A DNA stretch of 57,599 nucleotides from Kangiellaceae bacterium. GTDB taxonomy: Bacteria > Pseudomonadota > Gammaproteobacteria > Enterobacterales > Kangiellaceae. Below are positions 1-8,207 of this stretch, in pieces; position 1 is the stretch's first letter, and each line of letters starts with the position of its first letter. Under the pieces are notes generated by a model. The model ran no database searches. It was not told the DNA's origin and worked only from the letters and a program-made list of their open reading frames with translations. The stretch covers positions 1 to 57,599 of the forward strand of contig JAHRVB010000177.1 of NCBI GenBank assembly GCA_019090895.1, in the 5' to 3' direction. Made by a program: the position numbers and the translations under genes.

Positions 1-97
1 CCGCATAAATAGGTAATTCTTTGGTACTTACATTTTCACAGAGACCAATATAGAAAACGGTAACGACAATAACGGCCAGTTTTGTGAGCTGCTTCAT
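1..97 (-). CDS. Partial exported protein, N-terminus only
   Basis: An ATG at 97 is preceded by a strong purine-rich ribosome binding site (GGGAAGGG) and opens a frame that runs off the window. The 32 visible residues begin MKQLTKLAVIVV and form a typical signal peptide, with a lysine followed by a hydrophobic core of about 15 residues. The start lies 12 bases after the stop of the serine hydrolase at 110 to 1774 on the same strand, so the two are probably co-transcribed. The function cannot be told from this fragment. It may belong to the murein-salvage group because of its position. Confidence 0.7.
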   Translation of the reverse strand, partial: MKQLTKLAVIVVTVFYIGLCENVSTKELPIYA

Positions 98-109
98 AGC
101 CCTTCCCTC

Positions 110-1774
110 TTATTGTATTTTTGTAAAATCCAAATCTTCAAAATCAAAACTAAAGTCTGTACTTGATGATATAGCTCTCATAGTTAAACGAGTTCTTCCC
201 TTAGCATCAATATTAAAGTCAAGCCATGCATCAGCTTCAAAACTCCTGTCATCCCATTTTACGAACCAACGTTTCTGACTATCCTGATATAATTTTCCTT
301 TCATTCTGGGAGACATTTCAGATCGTACACTAATGGAACCGTCGTTTGATGTGAGGGTTATTAACCCAAACCAATTATCGTTATAACGACCAAGTCTTGC
401 CTTGTTTGCGCTGCTTAGCTCGATTTTTTGTTGAACAAAATGATTCTTAGAAGCAATGGTGGTACTTTTCTTAGACATTCGATTCTTTTTCTTTTCAAGA
501 TAAAATTCGACCCAATCGTTATCCTCGCGAATACTTTTATCAACTGGTACAAATGCTTGCAACAGAGTCCTTAGTAGCGCATTTCGCCCATCGCCCGACT
601 GTTGATTCGTCAGAATAACAATTCCCAACTCGAGCTCAGGAAAAATAACAATTTGCGACATAGAACCGCCGAGCATTCCAGTATGTGAGACTTTCCTATG
701 GCCAAAGTAGTCACTGATACGCCATCCCAACGCGTAAGAGTGAAATGTACTACCGTCGAGCGTTTGTCTTGTCGTTGACAGTGGCAATGGTGTTACTGGG
801 TGCCAAAGTCGATCACGTTGAGTTGAAGAAATCTGGAGTTTCGCTTTCTCAACTGGATTTATTGACAATAACTCCTTAACCCATGTAGCAAGGTCAGTTG
901 CACTGCATTTTACCCCACCCGCTGGAGCCATCAAACTCGTATTTTTGTTGATCAAATTAGCGTTTAGAACTTTTAATTTCCCGTCAACCAAAGCGTGCGG
1001 GGCAACTAAATTACTAACATTCGAAGTATCAATACCACCAGCAAAACATCTATTCATACCGATGGAATCGAATATGTTTTTGTGAATGAATTCTTCCCAT
1101 GTCATTCCAGATATTTTCTCTATAACTCTGCCTGCAACAATGTAAAGTAAATTGTCATAAGCGTATTCTTTTCTAAACTTACTCACAGGTTTTAAATACC
1201 GAAGATTTCTGACAATATCATCACGTTGAAACTTAGTTGTCTCTGGCCACAACATGAGATCCCCCGCCCCCTTTCTTAACCCACTTCTATGGGTTAATAA
1301 GTCGATAATATTGAATTCTTTAGTGACTGAATCATCGTACATTTTGAAATTTGGCAAATATTTGATCACTTTATCTTGCCAATTTAGTTTACCTTGTTCT
1401 ACTAAGATTGCGAGCGCAGCCCCGGTAAACGCTTTCGAGTTAGACGCTATCTTAAAAATCGTATTAGAATCTACTTTCGCGCTCGACTCGATACTAGCCA
1501 CGCCGTATCCTTGTGAATGGACTACTTTTCCCTTCTGCACAACCGCTAAAGCAATTCCGGGTATTTGGAATGCCTTAATAGTTTTCTCAGCGAACAGGTC
1601 CACTTCCAATGACTTTTCGCCTGCAAGTCCGGTGAAACTTAAAAGTCCTTGCACAATCGCAAAAATTGAGCGTCCGATACTGAATTTATAACTTAGTTTT
1701 GATTGTCTCATTGTTCGTGATTCTACCTTGCTAGTAATACCGCTACATTTTATACCAATCGAGTATGCTGACAC
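110..1774 (-). CDS. Serine hydrolase, beta-lactamase/AmpC-like fold, with DUF3471-type C-terminal domain
   Basis: The 554-residue product has the three active-site motifs of the beta-lactamase/penicillin-recognising family: S111-N-S-K114 (nucleophile and base), Y206-D-N208 and a late H-T-G. The last 100 residues or so match the DUF3471 all-beta domain often fused to these hydrolases. Such enzymes act as DD-peptidases, esterases or amidases. In Bacillus the family member AmiE (YbbE) sits in the NagZ/NamZ/MurQ operon, so a murein-fragment amidase is a reasonable guess here. A second ATG at 1711 (residue 22) gives a shorter N-terminus with a hydrophobic stretch that may direct export. The true start is uncertain. 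Confidence 0.85.
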   Translation of the reverse strand: MSAYSIGIKCSGITSKVESRTMRQSKLSYKFSIGRSIFAIVQGLLSFTGLAGEKSLEVDLFAEKTIKAFQIPGIALAVVQKGKVVHSQGYGVASIESSAKVDSNTIFKIASNSKAFTGAALAILVEQGKLNWQDKVIKYLPNFKMYDDSVTKEFNIIDLLTHRSGLRKGAGDLMLWPETTKFQRDDIVRNLRYLKPVSKFRKEYAYDNLLYIVAGRVIEKISGMTWEEFIHKNIFDSIGMNRCFAGGIDTSNVSNLVAPHALVDGKLKVLNANLINKNTSLMAPAGGVKCSATDLATWVKELLSINPVEKAKLQISSTQRDRLWHPVTPLPLSTTRQTLDGSTFHSYALGWRISDYFGHRKVSHTGMLGGSMSQIVIFPELELGIVILTNQQSGDGRNALLRTLLQAFVPVDKSIREDNDWVEFYLEKKKNRMSKKSTTIASKNHFVQQKIELSSANKARLGRYNDNWFGLITLTSNDGSISVRSEMSPRMKGKLYQDSQKRWFVKWDDRSFEADAWLDFNIDAKGRTRLTMRAISSSTDFSFDFEDLDFTKIQ

Positions 1775-1861
1775 ATAGATAGGGCTTTCTTTTCACTCGA
1801 TTTATCATTTTATTGTACTACCTTGTGCAAATAATAATCTATTACGCTTTTATAATCCATT

Positions 1862-1879
1862 GGAATAATTTATTATTAC
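1862..1879. promoter_or_regulatory. Candidate operator, GGAATAA-type inverted repeat
   Basis: The sequence GGAATAATTTATTATTAC lies between the divergent serine hydrolase and lysA genes. Its core AATAATTTATTATT (1864 to 1877) occurs identically at 8002 to 8015, in the promoter region between the TonB receptor and the YkfC-like gene. This suggests one regulator acts on both regions, for example the RpiR/MurR-like protein encoded at 10842 to 11639. The motif is AT-rich, so chance recurrence is possible. Confidence 0.3.
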
Positions 1880-1914
1880 ACCTATTACCTGTACTTTAAT
1901 TTAAGGAATCAATT

Positions 1915-3201
1915 TTGCTACCTTTCTGTTATCAAAATGACCAACTCCACTTAGAACACGTTGCGATAAAAAAAATGGCTGCAACCGTGGAAACTCCTTT
2001 TTATTGTTATTCTCAATCAGCAATCGAATCAGCCTACAACGAGTATTCCAACAACCTAAAAACACTTAATTCTATGATTTGCTATGCAGTAAAAGCAAAT
2101 TCTAATCAAGCGATCATAAAAACATTAGCTGGAATTGGCGCAGGCGCAGACGTTGTTTCAGAAGGTGAACTACGCAGAGCGCTTCAGGCGGGAGTACCTC
2201 CAAGCAAAATCGTTTTCTCTGGTGTAGCAAAAAGCGAACGGGAGATGAGTTACGCCCTTTCAGTGGGTATATTTCAATTTAATGTTGAATCAGAAAACGA
2301 GCTCGAACGTTTAAATCAAACGGCACTAAATTTGAATAAAGTAGCCCGCATTGCATTTAGAATTAATCCGGATGTTGACGCTAATACACATGCGAAAATT
2401 TCCACTGGAAAATCAGAGAATAAATTTGGCATTCCTATTAGTAAGGCGGTATCAATCTATAATAAAGCGGCTAAAATGAGGGGAATAGAGGTTAAGGGCG
2501 TTGATGTACACATAGGCTCTCAACTAACGACACTCGCTCCATTTAGAGAAACTTTCAAACGTATCAAGTTGTTGGTTAATGAATTACTCGAGCAAGGCAT
2601 TGCTATTGAAGTAATTGATATAGGGGGAGGACTTGGCGTCAATTATGAAAATCAGGACAACTTCGAAATAAGCATTAAACGATATTGCGAAATGGTCAAC
2701 CAAGAGTTTTGTAACCTGAATGCGAAAATCATTCTTGAACCGGGACGGTCTCTCGTGGCTAATAGCGGATTATTAGTTTCCCAGGTAGTCTACAAAAAAC
2801 AGGGCGAGCATTCTACCTTCTTGATCATCGATGCGGCTATGAATGATTTACTTCGGCCTAGTATGTACGACGCTCATCACGATCTCTTATCAGTAACTAA
2901 AAAGTCCACAAAGGAGCATTATGATATCGTTGGTCCTATTTGTGAGACCGGTGATACTTTCGCAAAAAATAGACAAATGGAATCGATGGAAGAAGGTGAG
3001 CTGCTCGCCATTGCCAATGTTGGTGCCTACGGAGCCGTAATGTCCTCGAATTATAATACCCGACTATCAATCCCAGAGGTGCTAGTACACCAATCTCAGT
3101 TTGAAGTAATAAAACCCCGTCGAGATTATGAAGCTTTACTCTCTTTAGATAATCTTGCTTCGTGGCAACAAACAACATCCGAACTTGAACTGGTGAAATG
3201 A
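1915..3201 (+). CDS. lysA: Diaminopimelate decarboxylase
   Basis: This PLP enzyme of the alanine-racemase fold (type III) converts meso-diaminopimelate to lysine. The 428-residue product carries the PLP lysine motif YAVKAN, the HIGSQ and GGGLGV phosphate-binding segments, EPGR, the CETGD active-site cysteine motif and the C-terminal GAYGAVMSSNYN signature. The start is TTG, with AAGGA seven bases upstream, and matches the N-terminus expected for the family. The gene stands alone, without dapF or an lppL-type lipoprotein, and is divergent from a murein-type serine hydrolase. It could therefore serve catabolism of diaminopimelate from murein peptides as well as lysine synthesis. Confidence 0.95.
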   Translation: MLPFCYQNDQLHLEHVAIKKMAATVETPFYCYSQSAIESAYNEYSNNLKTLNSMICYAVKANSNQAIIKTLAGIGAGADVVSEGELRRALQAGVPPSKIVFSGVAKSEREMSYALSVGIFQFNVESENELERLNQTALNLNKVARIAFRINPDVDANTHAKISTGKSENKFGIPISKAVSIYNKAAKMRGIEVKGVDVHIGSQLTTLAPFRETFKRIKLLVNELLEQGIAIEVIDIGGGLGVNYENQDNFEISIKRYCEMVNQEFCNLNAKIILEPGRSLVANSGLLVSQVVYKKQGEHSTFLIIDAAMNDLLRPSMYDAHHDLLSVTKKSTKEHYDIVGPICETGDTFAKNRQMESMEEGELLAIANVGAYGAVMSSNYNTRLSIPEVLVHQSQFEVIKPRRDYEALLSLDNLASWQQTTSELELVK

Positions 3202-3259
3202 TGAATGAAACGGGCCGTTCAAATTCAGTGGACTGCCCATTCCAACTCTAGTTATTAAT

Positions 3260-4576
3260 TCAGTTTGCTCGAATACCCAATAACTTCTTTATAGAGCGAT
3301 TAAGCAACGCTTGCATCTTTCTTCCCACCGCTTCGGAATCATTCTCGCCAGCACCAGGAATTGCAACCTGCGCGCTCAGAGTAAACTCGCGACCACCTTG
3401 GAACTTTGGCAGGCATACGTGTGCGAGCATCACGTACTCACCCGCGTTTCTAGTCTCACTGGGACCCCAACCTATTTTTTGCCAGACTCGCCATTGCCCG
3501 TTTGTAGCATCATCAAGAATCGCTTTAGGGTTAGAAACTGTTTGTTGATTCATCGCATTCGCTAAAGCCAGCGGCAATAATTGACTAATACCCCGACTCA
3601 TACCGCCTATGGTTGCATCATTATCCGAATGACCAGTACCATAAAATAGCTTCTCTATGTCTGCTATTTCTAAATACGGATGGCGAGTCAATTGATCTCT
3701 TTCGTGACTTGCCAATCGCTTAAGCCATTCAGCTGAAGCCAAGGTAGTCATCGATTTATTTCCAGTTAAGCCGCATGACTCGCATCGATAACTCAATCCA
3801 CCCGGATCAATATTATTCTGGTCGTAACCTTCTACGACGACACTCTCATCTATACTTTCTGAATGCCAATACTTAGAACTTGGTATAAATGGTTTTTCAC
3901 CATAGCCACCACGAAATTTAATTTCAGGATTCGCAAGTCTTAACCAACCTTTATGAAAATAACTCGTTAACTCATCACGCCCAACCATATCGACAAAATA
4001 CGTAGCAATAGAATTGGAGCTAGATTTTGATTTTCCGAAATCTGAATAGGCATGTACACTCGTAATCAAGTCCGAAATGTGAATATCACCCACTCTAGAT
4101 GGGTTGTCCAAACCCAGTTTTCTAGCATTCGCCATGGCCGCTGAGATCGCCATAACCTTGGAAGAGCTCCATGGTTCAAACAATTCGTCATGAGTTTCAT
4201 CGTTGGCCACATAACGGTACTCCAATCCATTTTTCGTTTGATTGAAATCGATAACTATAACTTTTCCGTCCTCTTTAGATGAGTCGAAAAACTTCCAATC
4301 GTGGGACACTTTATCTTCCCATCCTTTGAGTTGGTAATTAACATCAGTAGACGAAAAGTACTCTGCATTTTCGTTTTTAGTACTAACAGGACAACTAACA
4401 AATTTATTTTCTAAATTCGCGGGAATTAACGCATTGCTATCCATTACCAACTCCTGAAATCCACCTTCACTATGCGAATCCGAATCGTTCGATTGTGCAG
4501 AACAATTCATCAGTAAAAAAATCGAAGCGATAGTCGTATAGCTTCTTAAAGTAAAGTTTTTGTTATTTTTTATCAA
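3260..4576 (-). CDS. Exported serine hydrolase related to penicillin-recognising enzymes (probable lipoprotein)
   Basis: The 438-residue product has a hydrophobic leader ending in LLMNC (Cys25), which could be a somewhat atypical lipobox. It then has spaced motifs resembling class A beta-lactamases and DD-peptidases: S137-S-S-K140, S186-S-N188 and K367-I-G369. A C265-x-x-C268 pair lies in the middle. This points to a periplasmic transpeptidase, carboxypeptidase or amidase fold, and the murein-salvage setting supports a cell-wall substrate. I do not recognise a named family. The start is TTG with no convincing ribosome binding site, and a strong minus-strand terminator hairpin lies just upstream. 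Confidence 0.7.
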   Translation of the reverse strand: MIKNNKNFTLRSYTTIASIFLLMNCSAQSNDSDSHSEGGFQELVMDSNALIPANLENKFVSCPVSTKNENAEYFSSTDVNYQLKGWEDKVSHDWKFFDSSKEDGKVIVIDFNQTKNGLEYRYVANDETHDELFEPWSSSKVMAISAAMANARKLGLDNPSRVGDIHISDLITSVHAYSDFGKSKSSSNSIATYFVDMVGRDELTSYFHKGWLRLANPEIKFRGGYGEKPFIPSSKYWHSESIDESVVVEGYDQNNIDPGGLSYRCESCGLTGNKSMTTLASAEWLKRLASHERDQLTRHPYLEIADIEKLFYGTGHSDNDATIGGMSRGISQLLPLALANAMNQQTVSNPKAILDDATNGQWRVWQKIGWGPSETRNAGEYVMLAHVCLPKFQGGREFTLSAQVAIPGAGENDSEAVGRKMQALLNRSIKKLLGIRAN

Positions 4577-4588
4577 TGTTTTTCGCTC

Positions 4589-4611
4589 AAAAAAAAGCCC
4601 CTAACGGGGCT
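4589..4611 (-). terminator. Rho-independent terminator
   Basis: On the minus strand AGCCCC-GTTA-GGGGCT (4611 to 4596) is followed directly by a run of eight T. It lies downstream of the TonB receptor gene and only about 14 bases before the TTG start of the lipoprotein hydrolase. It may end read-through from the receptor or attenuate the hydrolase gene. Confidence 0.75.
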
Positions 4612-4779
4612 AACCAAACACAACATTCACTCGGTTTGAAAAACTTCATTCAATAGTGGAAATTAAATCTATCTCTCGAAGTTTGGGGGATGGGAAAATC
4701 AATACTAAGCCATTCGCTCGAATTGCCTAGCAATCACCTTCCTAAACTTTGGTACAATTTCTATTGTTTTATTCTAAAA

Positions 4780-4814
4780 TAAAAACATCGCCCAATCCGT
4801 TAAACTGGATTGAG
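4780..4814 (-). terminator. Terminator of the TonB receptor gene
   Basis: On the minus strand CAATCC-AGTTTAAC-GGATTG (4812 to 4793) is followed by a T-rich tract (TGTTTTTATTTT). It begins about 20 bases after the receptor stop codon. Confidence 0.6.
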
Positions 4815-4830
4815 CAACAACTGTTTTGAT

Positions 4831-7812
4831 TTAGAAAACTAAGTTAACCGACAATTGGAAACGACGAGGATTGTATTGCGCTCGGGGCTTACCAAAAGTT
4901 TCGTTATCAACATAGGGGTCTAGATTGTAGCCTGTCTGATTATCAAAGATGTTGAACAAGTCGGCTCTAAATTCAAGCGTATAGTCTTCTGAAAGTTCGA
5001 AGTCTTGAGTATAGTTGAGATCTAATTGCCAATGACTTGGCCCTCTTCTACGACCAGCAGTCTCTGCATTTCGAATAGTTGAACTACTATAGCCATAAAC
5101 AGAACCGTCCCAAGCCTCCCATACATCTCCTGATTGATAAACTAAGTATGCACCGACATTAGCTTGCCAATCGGTAGTGTAATAACCAAAAGCCTTGAAC
5201 ACATGCGGTTTATCACCGAACAATTTACCTTCTTTTCCGTCCCACAATTGTCGACCACGACCGTCTGCTAAGTTGGATGAACCAATGAATAGATTCGCAT
5301 CATTGCTTCCGCTTACATTATCTTGATCAAAGTTACCGTAATAATGACTCCAAGTATATGAAGCGTTTAAATAGGTTCTATCACCCTTCCATTCTGCTTC
5401 GATGGCAAGTTCATTGTACGATGTATAACCATCATCTAACTCTGCGATTACATAACTAGAACCACCCACTTCGTCGCGATAGGATTGCAATTCTGGAATG
5501 TAGTCTCCTGCGTCTTGCAAATGTTCTGGAACACCACCAAATGGTCCGTACTCTCCATAGTTTCTAGAACCATTCCAGGTATCTTCCCAAAAATGAGAAC
5601 CTTCTCTGCGGCGTATATGAGTTCTGATATAGAGTTCATCAGTGACAGCTTTCGTGAAACCAAGAGTCAACTCATCAATTCTTCTTGGTTTGATTCCTTC
5701 TTGAAAGAATTTACCCGAAGAACCATCTCGTGGTTCAGACTCTATATAATTACCATTTTGGTCGAAATCAACATTTAGTGCTGAACGTGTATTTCTTGCC
5801 CAAGAAGCAGCTCTTGCAAGTGAACTCGCCTCAGGATTGTAACTTGCGAAATTAGCGAAAAGCGTATCTTGCTCGTCATAAACCCAAGTAACTCCTAATC
5901 TAGGTTGGATCATATCTTTCCAATTAACGGAGTACATTTTGTATTTATTACCCGGTGCTAATTCGTAGCCTGAAACATTATCGGAGTTTTCTTTAAGACC
6001 TTGACCATACAAAACATCATGGCTGACCAAAATACCGACATTGTAAATGAAATCACCGTGTTCAATCGTGTCGTTGATTTCAAAGTTGTATGACTCCGTA
6101 CCAGAAGTAATACCAGGTACTGTTGCACCAGAGCCATCTTGTAAGCTCATTTGTTGAGTTATCGCTCTGTAGTAGATTGGAGTTACACCATCCGATGCCA
6201 ACTCTTCGCCTCCAAAGTAGCTAATACTTCCCCAACCATTTGATAATCGACTTAGTACTTCTTCGCCTTCTTTCCAACTAAAACCAAAATGCAATCGATG
6301 TGTTGACTCACCAAAATCTACTTCGTGGTCAAGTGCCATTTCGAATCCATCGCGATAAAAGTTCTGGTTGTTGATAGTCGAACCAGCTCCTATTTGTCCT
6401 CCACCGTGGCGAAGACCATCATCACCAATATAACCGTATTGATCGATAAGGACTTGAGCTCCAACTGGGTCAAAGTTTCCGCTGCTAGGTACGTTAAACG
6501 CTCCTAGTTGATCTAAATTGCCCAAATCTAAAGCCGCACCAACAGACGGAACAGCAGAAAGCAAGGTATCCGGACTACTATCAGTTTCGTAATCGAATTG
6601 ACTGTATTGAAAACTAACAGAGGTGTAGTCACTAATGATATAAGAACCATCCAGTGTGAAAATGTCCTGTCTAGCATCACTACTTACTGAAGTAGAATCT
6701 GCGTCTAATCCGCCAACTGACTGTCCTCGCCCTGTTCTATCAGAGGTTCTATAACTGATGTTTAATAAAGCATCATCAATGGGTGCATAAGTTAGCTTTC
6801 CAAAATACTCATTTCTTACACTCTCGTAATCTTTTGCAGGACCGTAGGCAGTTTCTTTATTAACTCGATCGACTTCAGGGCGATGATAGGAACCATAAAA
6901 GAATAATTTATCTTCAATGATTGGACCGCTTAAACTGGTAGTAAGCCAAGTTTTATCTAGCGTGTATTCAGTGCTGTCTGCATTATCTCTGTCCGCAACA
7001 AAATTCTTGTTTTGTAGCTTGTATTCAACATTACCATGAAACTCATTGGTTCCAGATTTAGAAATCGTGTTAATGGCAAATCCACCAGAACGATTGAATC
7101 CGATAGCCTTTGCTGCACCTTTATCTATTGAGACTTGAGCGATATCGTGAGTAGAAGGTTCAGCGGAAAGGTTTCCAAACATAGGTAAAGAAACATCGAC
7201 ACCATCAAACCCGTATTTATTATCTCGACCAGAACCACCCGCATTAGGGCCTAGAGTACCTAGTTCTGAGTAAGCAACACCAGGAACCAACTTAAGCATA
7301 TCTCTGTAATTTTGCCCTATAGGAACAGCTTTTATTACATCTTCACCAAAAGAAGTAGATATACCCGAATCACCCTCTCTAACAACAGCGCTTCCAGTAA
7401 TAACTAATAAATTCGAATCTGACACAGAATCAGAACCTAAAACAAAACTAACATTTGCAGTTTGGTCTAATAAAACCTGAACACTAAAAGTCTTTACAGC
7501 GCCGCTGGCAGACTTAAAAGTAAGTTCGTAGTCACCTGGAAGTAGCAAAGGTAGATTGTAACTACCATCGGCTTTTACAACCGCAGTACGAGGTCTCGGC
7601 ATAATGTTACTTGTTGCAGTAACTGTCATGCCAGTCATGGCAGACGCTTCTGCACTTACTTTACCTTTAATAGCACCTGTTTGAGCTGCAGACGCTGGTG
7701 TGCTCATTAGCATTCCAGTGACTAATACAGCTGATAATGTCTTAATTGGTACGGATAACGCTTTCTGAGTCGCTCGAGAGAGCAGTTTCCGCTCAAATTT
7801 GAGTTTCTTCAT
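4831..7812 (-). CDS. TonB-dependent outer-membrane receptor with N-terminal carboxypeptidase-regulatory-like domain (Oar-like)
   Basis: The protein is about 993 residues from the chosen ATG at 7812, which has AAGGGGA at good spacing. An in-frame ATG ten codons upstream is less likely. After a signal peptide ending near PASAA comes a beta-sandwich module of about 85 residues (TGAIKGKVSAEA to VSFVLG), then a plug domain and a long aromatic-rich barrel ending in phenylalanine. Oar-like receptors take up or bind large substrates using TonB energy. Its place beside NamZ, NagZ, MurQ, YkfC and YkfB genes suggests murein fragments or peptides as the ligand; that is inference. A terminator follows the gene. 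Confidence 0.9.
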   Translation of the reverse strand: MKKLKFERKLLSRATQKALSVPIKTLSAVLVTGMLMSTPASAAQTGAIKGKVSAEASAMTGMTVTATSNIMPRPRTAVVKADGSYNLPLLLPGDYELTFKSASGAVKTFSVQVLLDQTANVSFVLGSDSVSDSNLLVITGSAVVREGDSGISTSFGEDVIKAVPIGQNYRDMLKLVPGVAYSELGTLGPNAGGSGRDNKYGFDGVDVSLPMFGNLSAEPSTHDIAQVSIDKGAAKAIGFNRSGGFAINTISKSGTNEFHGNVEYKLQNKNFVADRDNADSTEYTLDKTWLTTSLSGPIIEDKLFFYGSYHRPEVDRVNKETAYGPAKDYESVRNEYFGKLTYAPIDDALLNISYRTSDRTGRGQSVGGLDADSTSVSSDARQDIFTLDGSYIISDYTSVSFQYSQFDYETDSSPDTLLSAVPSVGAALDLGNLDQLGAFNVPSSGNFDPVGAQVLIDQYGYIGDDGLRHGGGQIGAGSTINNQNFYRDGFEMALDHEVDFGESTHRLHFGFSWKEGEEVLSRLSNGWGSISYFGGEELASDGVTPIYYRAITQQMSLQDGSGATVPGITSGTESYNFEINDTIEHGDFIYNVGILVSHDVLYGQGLKENSDNVSGYELAPGNKYKMYSVNWKDMIQPRLGVTWVYDEQDTLFANFASYNPEASSLARAASWARNTRSALNVDFDQNGNYIESEPRDGSSGKFFQEGIKPRRIDELTLGFTKAVTDELYIRTHIRRREGSHFWEDTWNGSRNYGEYGPFGGVPEHLQDAGDYIPELQSYRDEVGGSSYVIAELDDGYTSYNELAIEAEWKGDRTYLNASYTWSHYYGNFDQDNVSGSNDANLFIGSSNLADGRGRQLWDGKEGKLFGDKPHVFKAFGYYTTDWQANVGAYLVYQSGDVWEAWDGSVYGYSSSTIRNAETAGRRRGPSHWQLDLNYTQDFELSEDYTLEFRADLFNIFDNQTGYNLDPYVDNETFGKPRAQYNPRRFQLSVNLVF

Positions 7813-7970
7813 TTTTGATTCCCCTTTGGTTATATCTGTCAAAGCTCGATTGTTAATTTTTTAAGTTAGGCTTACGTGTGCAACATTTAATTCTTTTTAC
7901 TTATAGATTGCTTCACTAGCAAAATCTATCGGCACAAAACAACGATGAAAATCTCATCATCATCCGTCAT

Positions 7971-8017
7971 GGAATAAAATAACACTTTAAAAGCATTTGT
8001 AAATAATTTATTATTCC
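7971..8017. promoter_or_regulatory. Candidate operator, inverted repeat GGAATAA...TTATTCC
   Basis: The arms GGAATAAAATAA (7971 to 7982) and TTTATTATTCC (8007 to 8017) face each other about 25 bases apart. A similar arrangement with perfect 10-base arms occurs upstream of the GH3/NagZ gene at 18573 to 18620. Paired, spaced half-sites would suit a dimer-of-dimers SIS-domain regulator such as MurR, but no binding site is proven. Confidence 0.35.
7995..8012. repeat. Direct repeat copy 1 in the divergent promoter
   Basis: ATTTGTAAATAATTTATT recurs at 8122 to 8139 with 16 of 18 bases identical. One copy lies towards each divergent gene. Confidence 0.5.
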
Positions 8018-8121
8018 TTTCAAGCAAAAAAGTGCATTTATTTACTAAAAAAAGGATTTCTGAGCCAAATTGCATCAAAATGATGTTTTATCCAATGGGT
8101 AATATTATTAATGGAAGTACT

Positions 8122-8139
8122 ATTTGTAAATAGCTTATT
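8122..8139. repeat. Direct repeat copy 2 in the divergent promoter
   Basis: ATTTGTAAATAGCTTATT matches the copy at 7995 to 8012 except for two central bases. It lies about 70 bases upstream of the YkfC-like start, a usual distance for an operator or activator site. Confidence 0.5.
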
Positions 8140-8207
8140 GCATAGGTCAATGCTATTTCAGTCCATTAGAATACAATTTCAGACTACTGTGGAAACATAC
8201 AATTCGA

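Larger units (their letters stand above)
7813..8207. other. Divergent promoter region between TonB receptor and YkfC-like gene
   Basis: This 395-base AT-rich stretch has no credible gene. It holds an inverted repeat (GGAATAA at 7971 to 7977 and TTATTCC at 8011 to 8017) and an 18-base direct repeat with two mismatches (7995 to 8012 and 8122 to 8139). It must hold the promoters of both flanking genes, and probably binding sites for their regulator. Confidence 0.6.
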
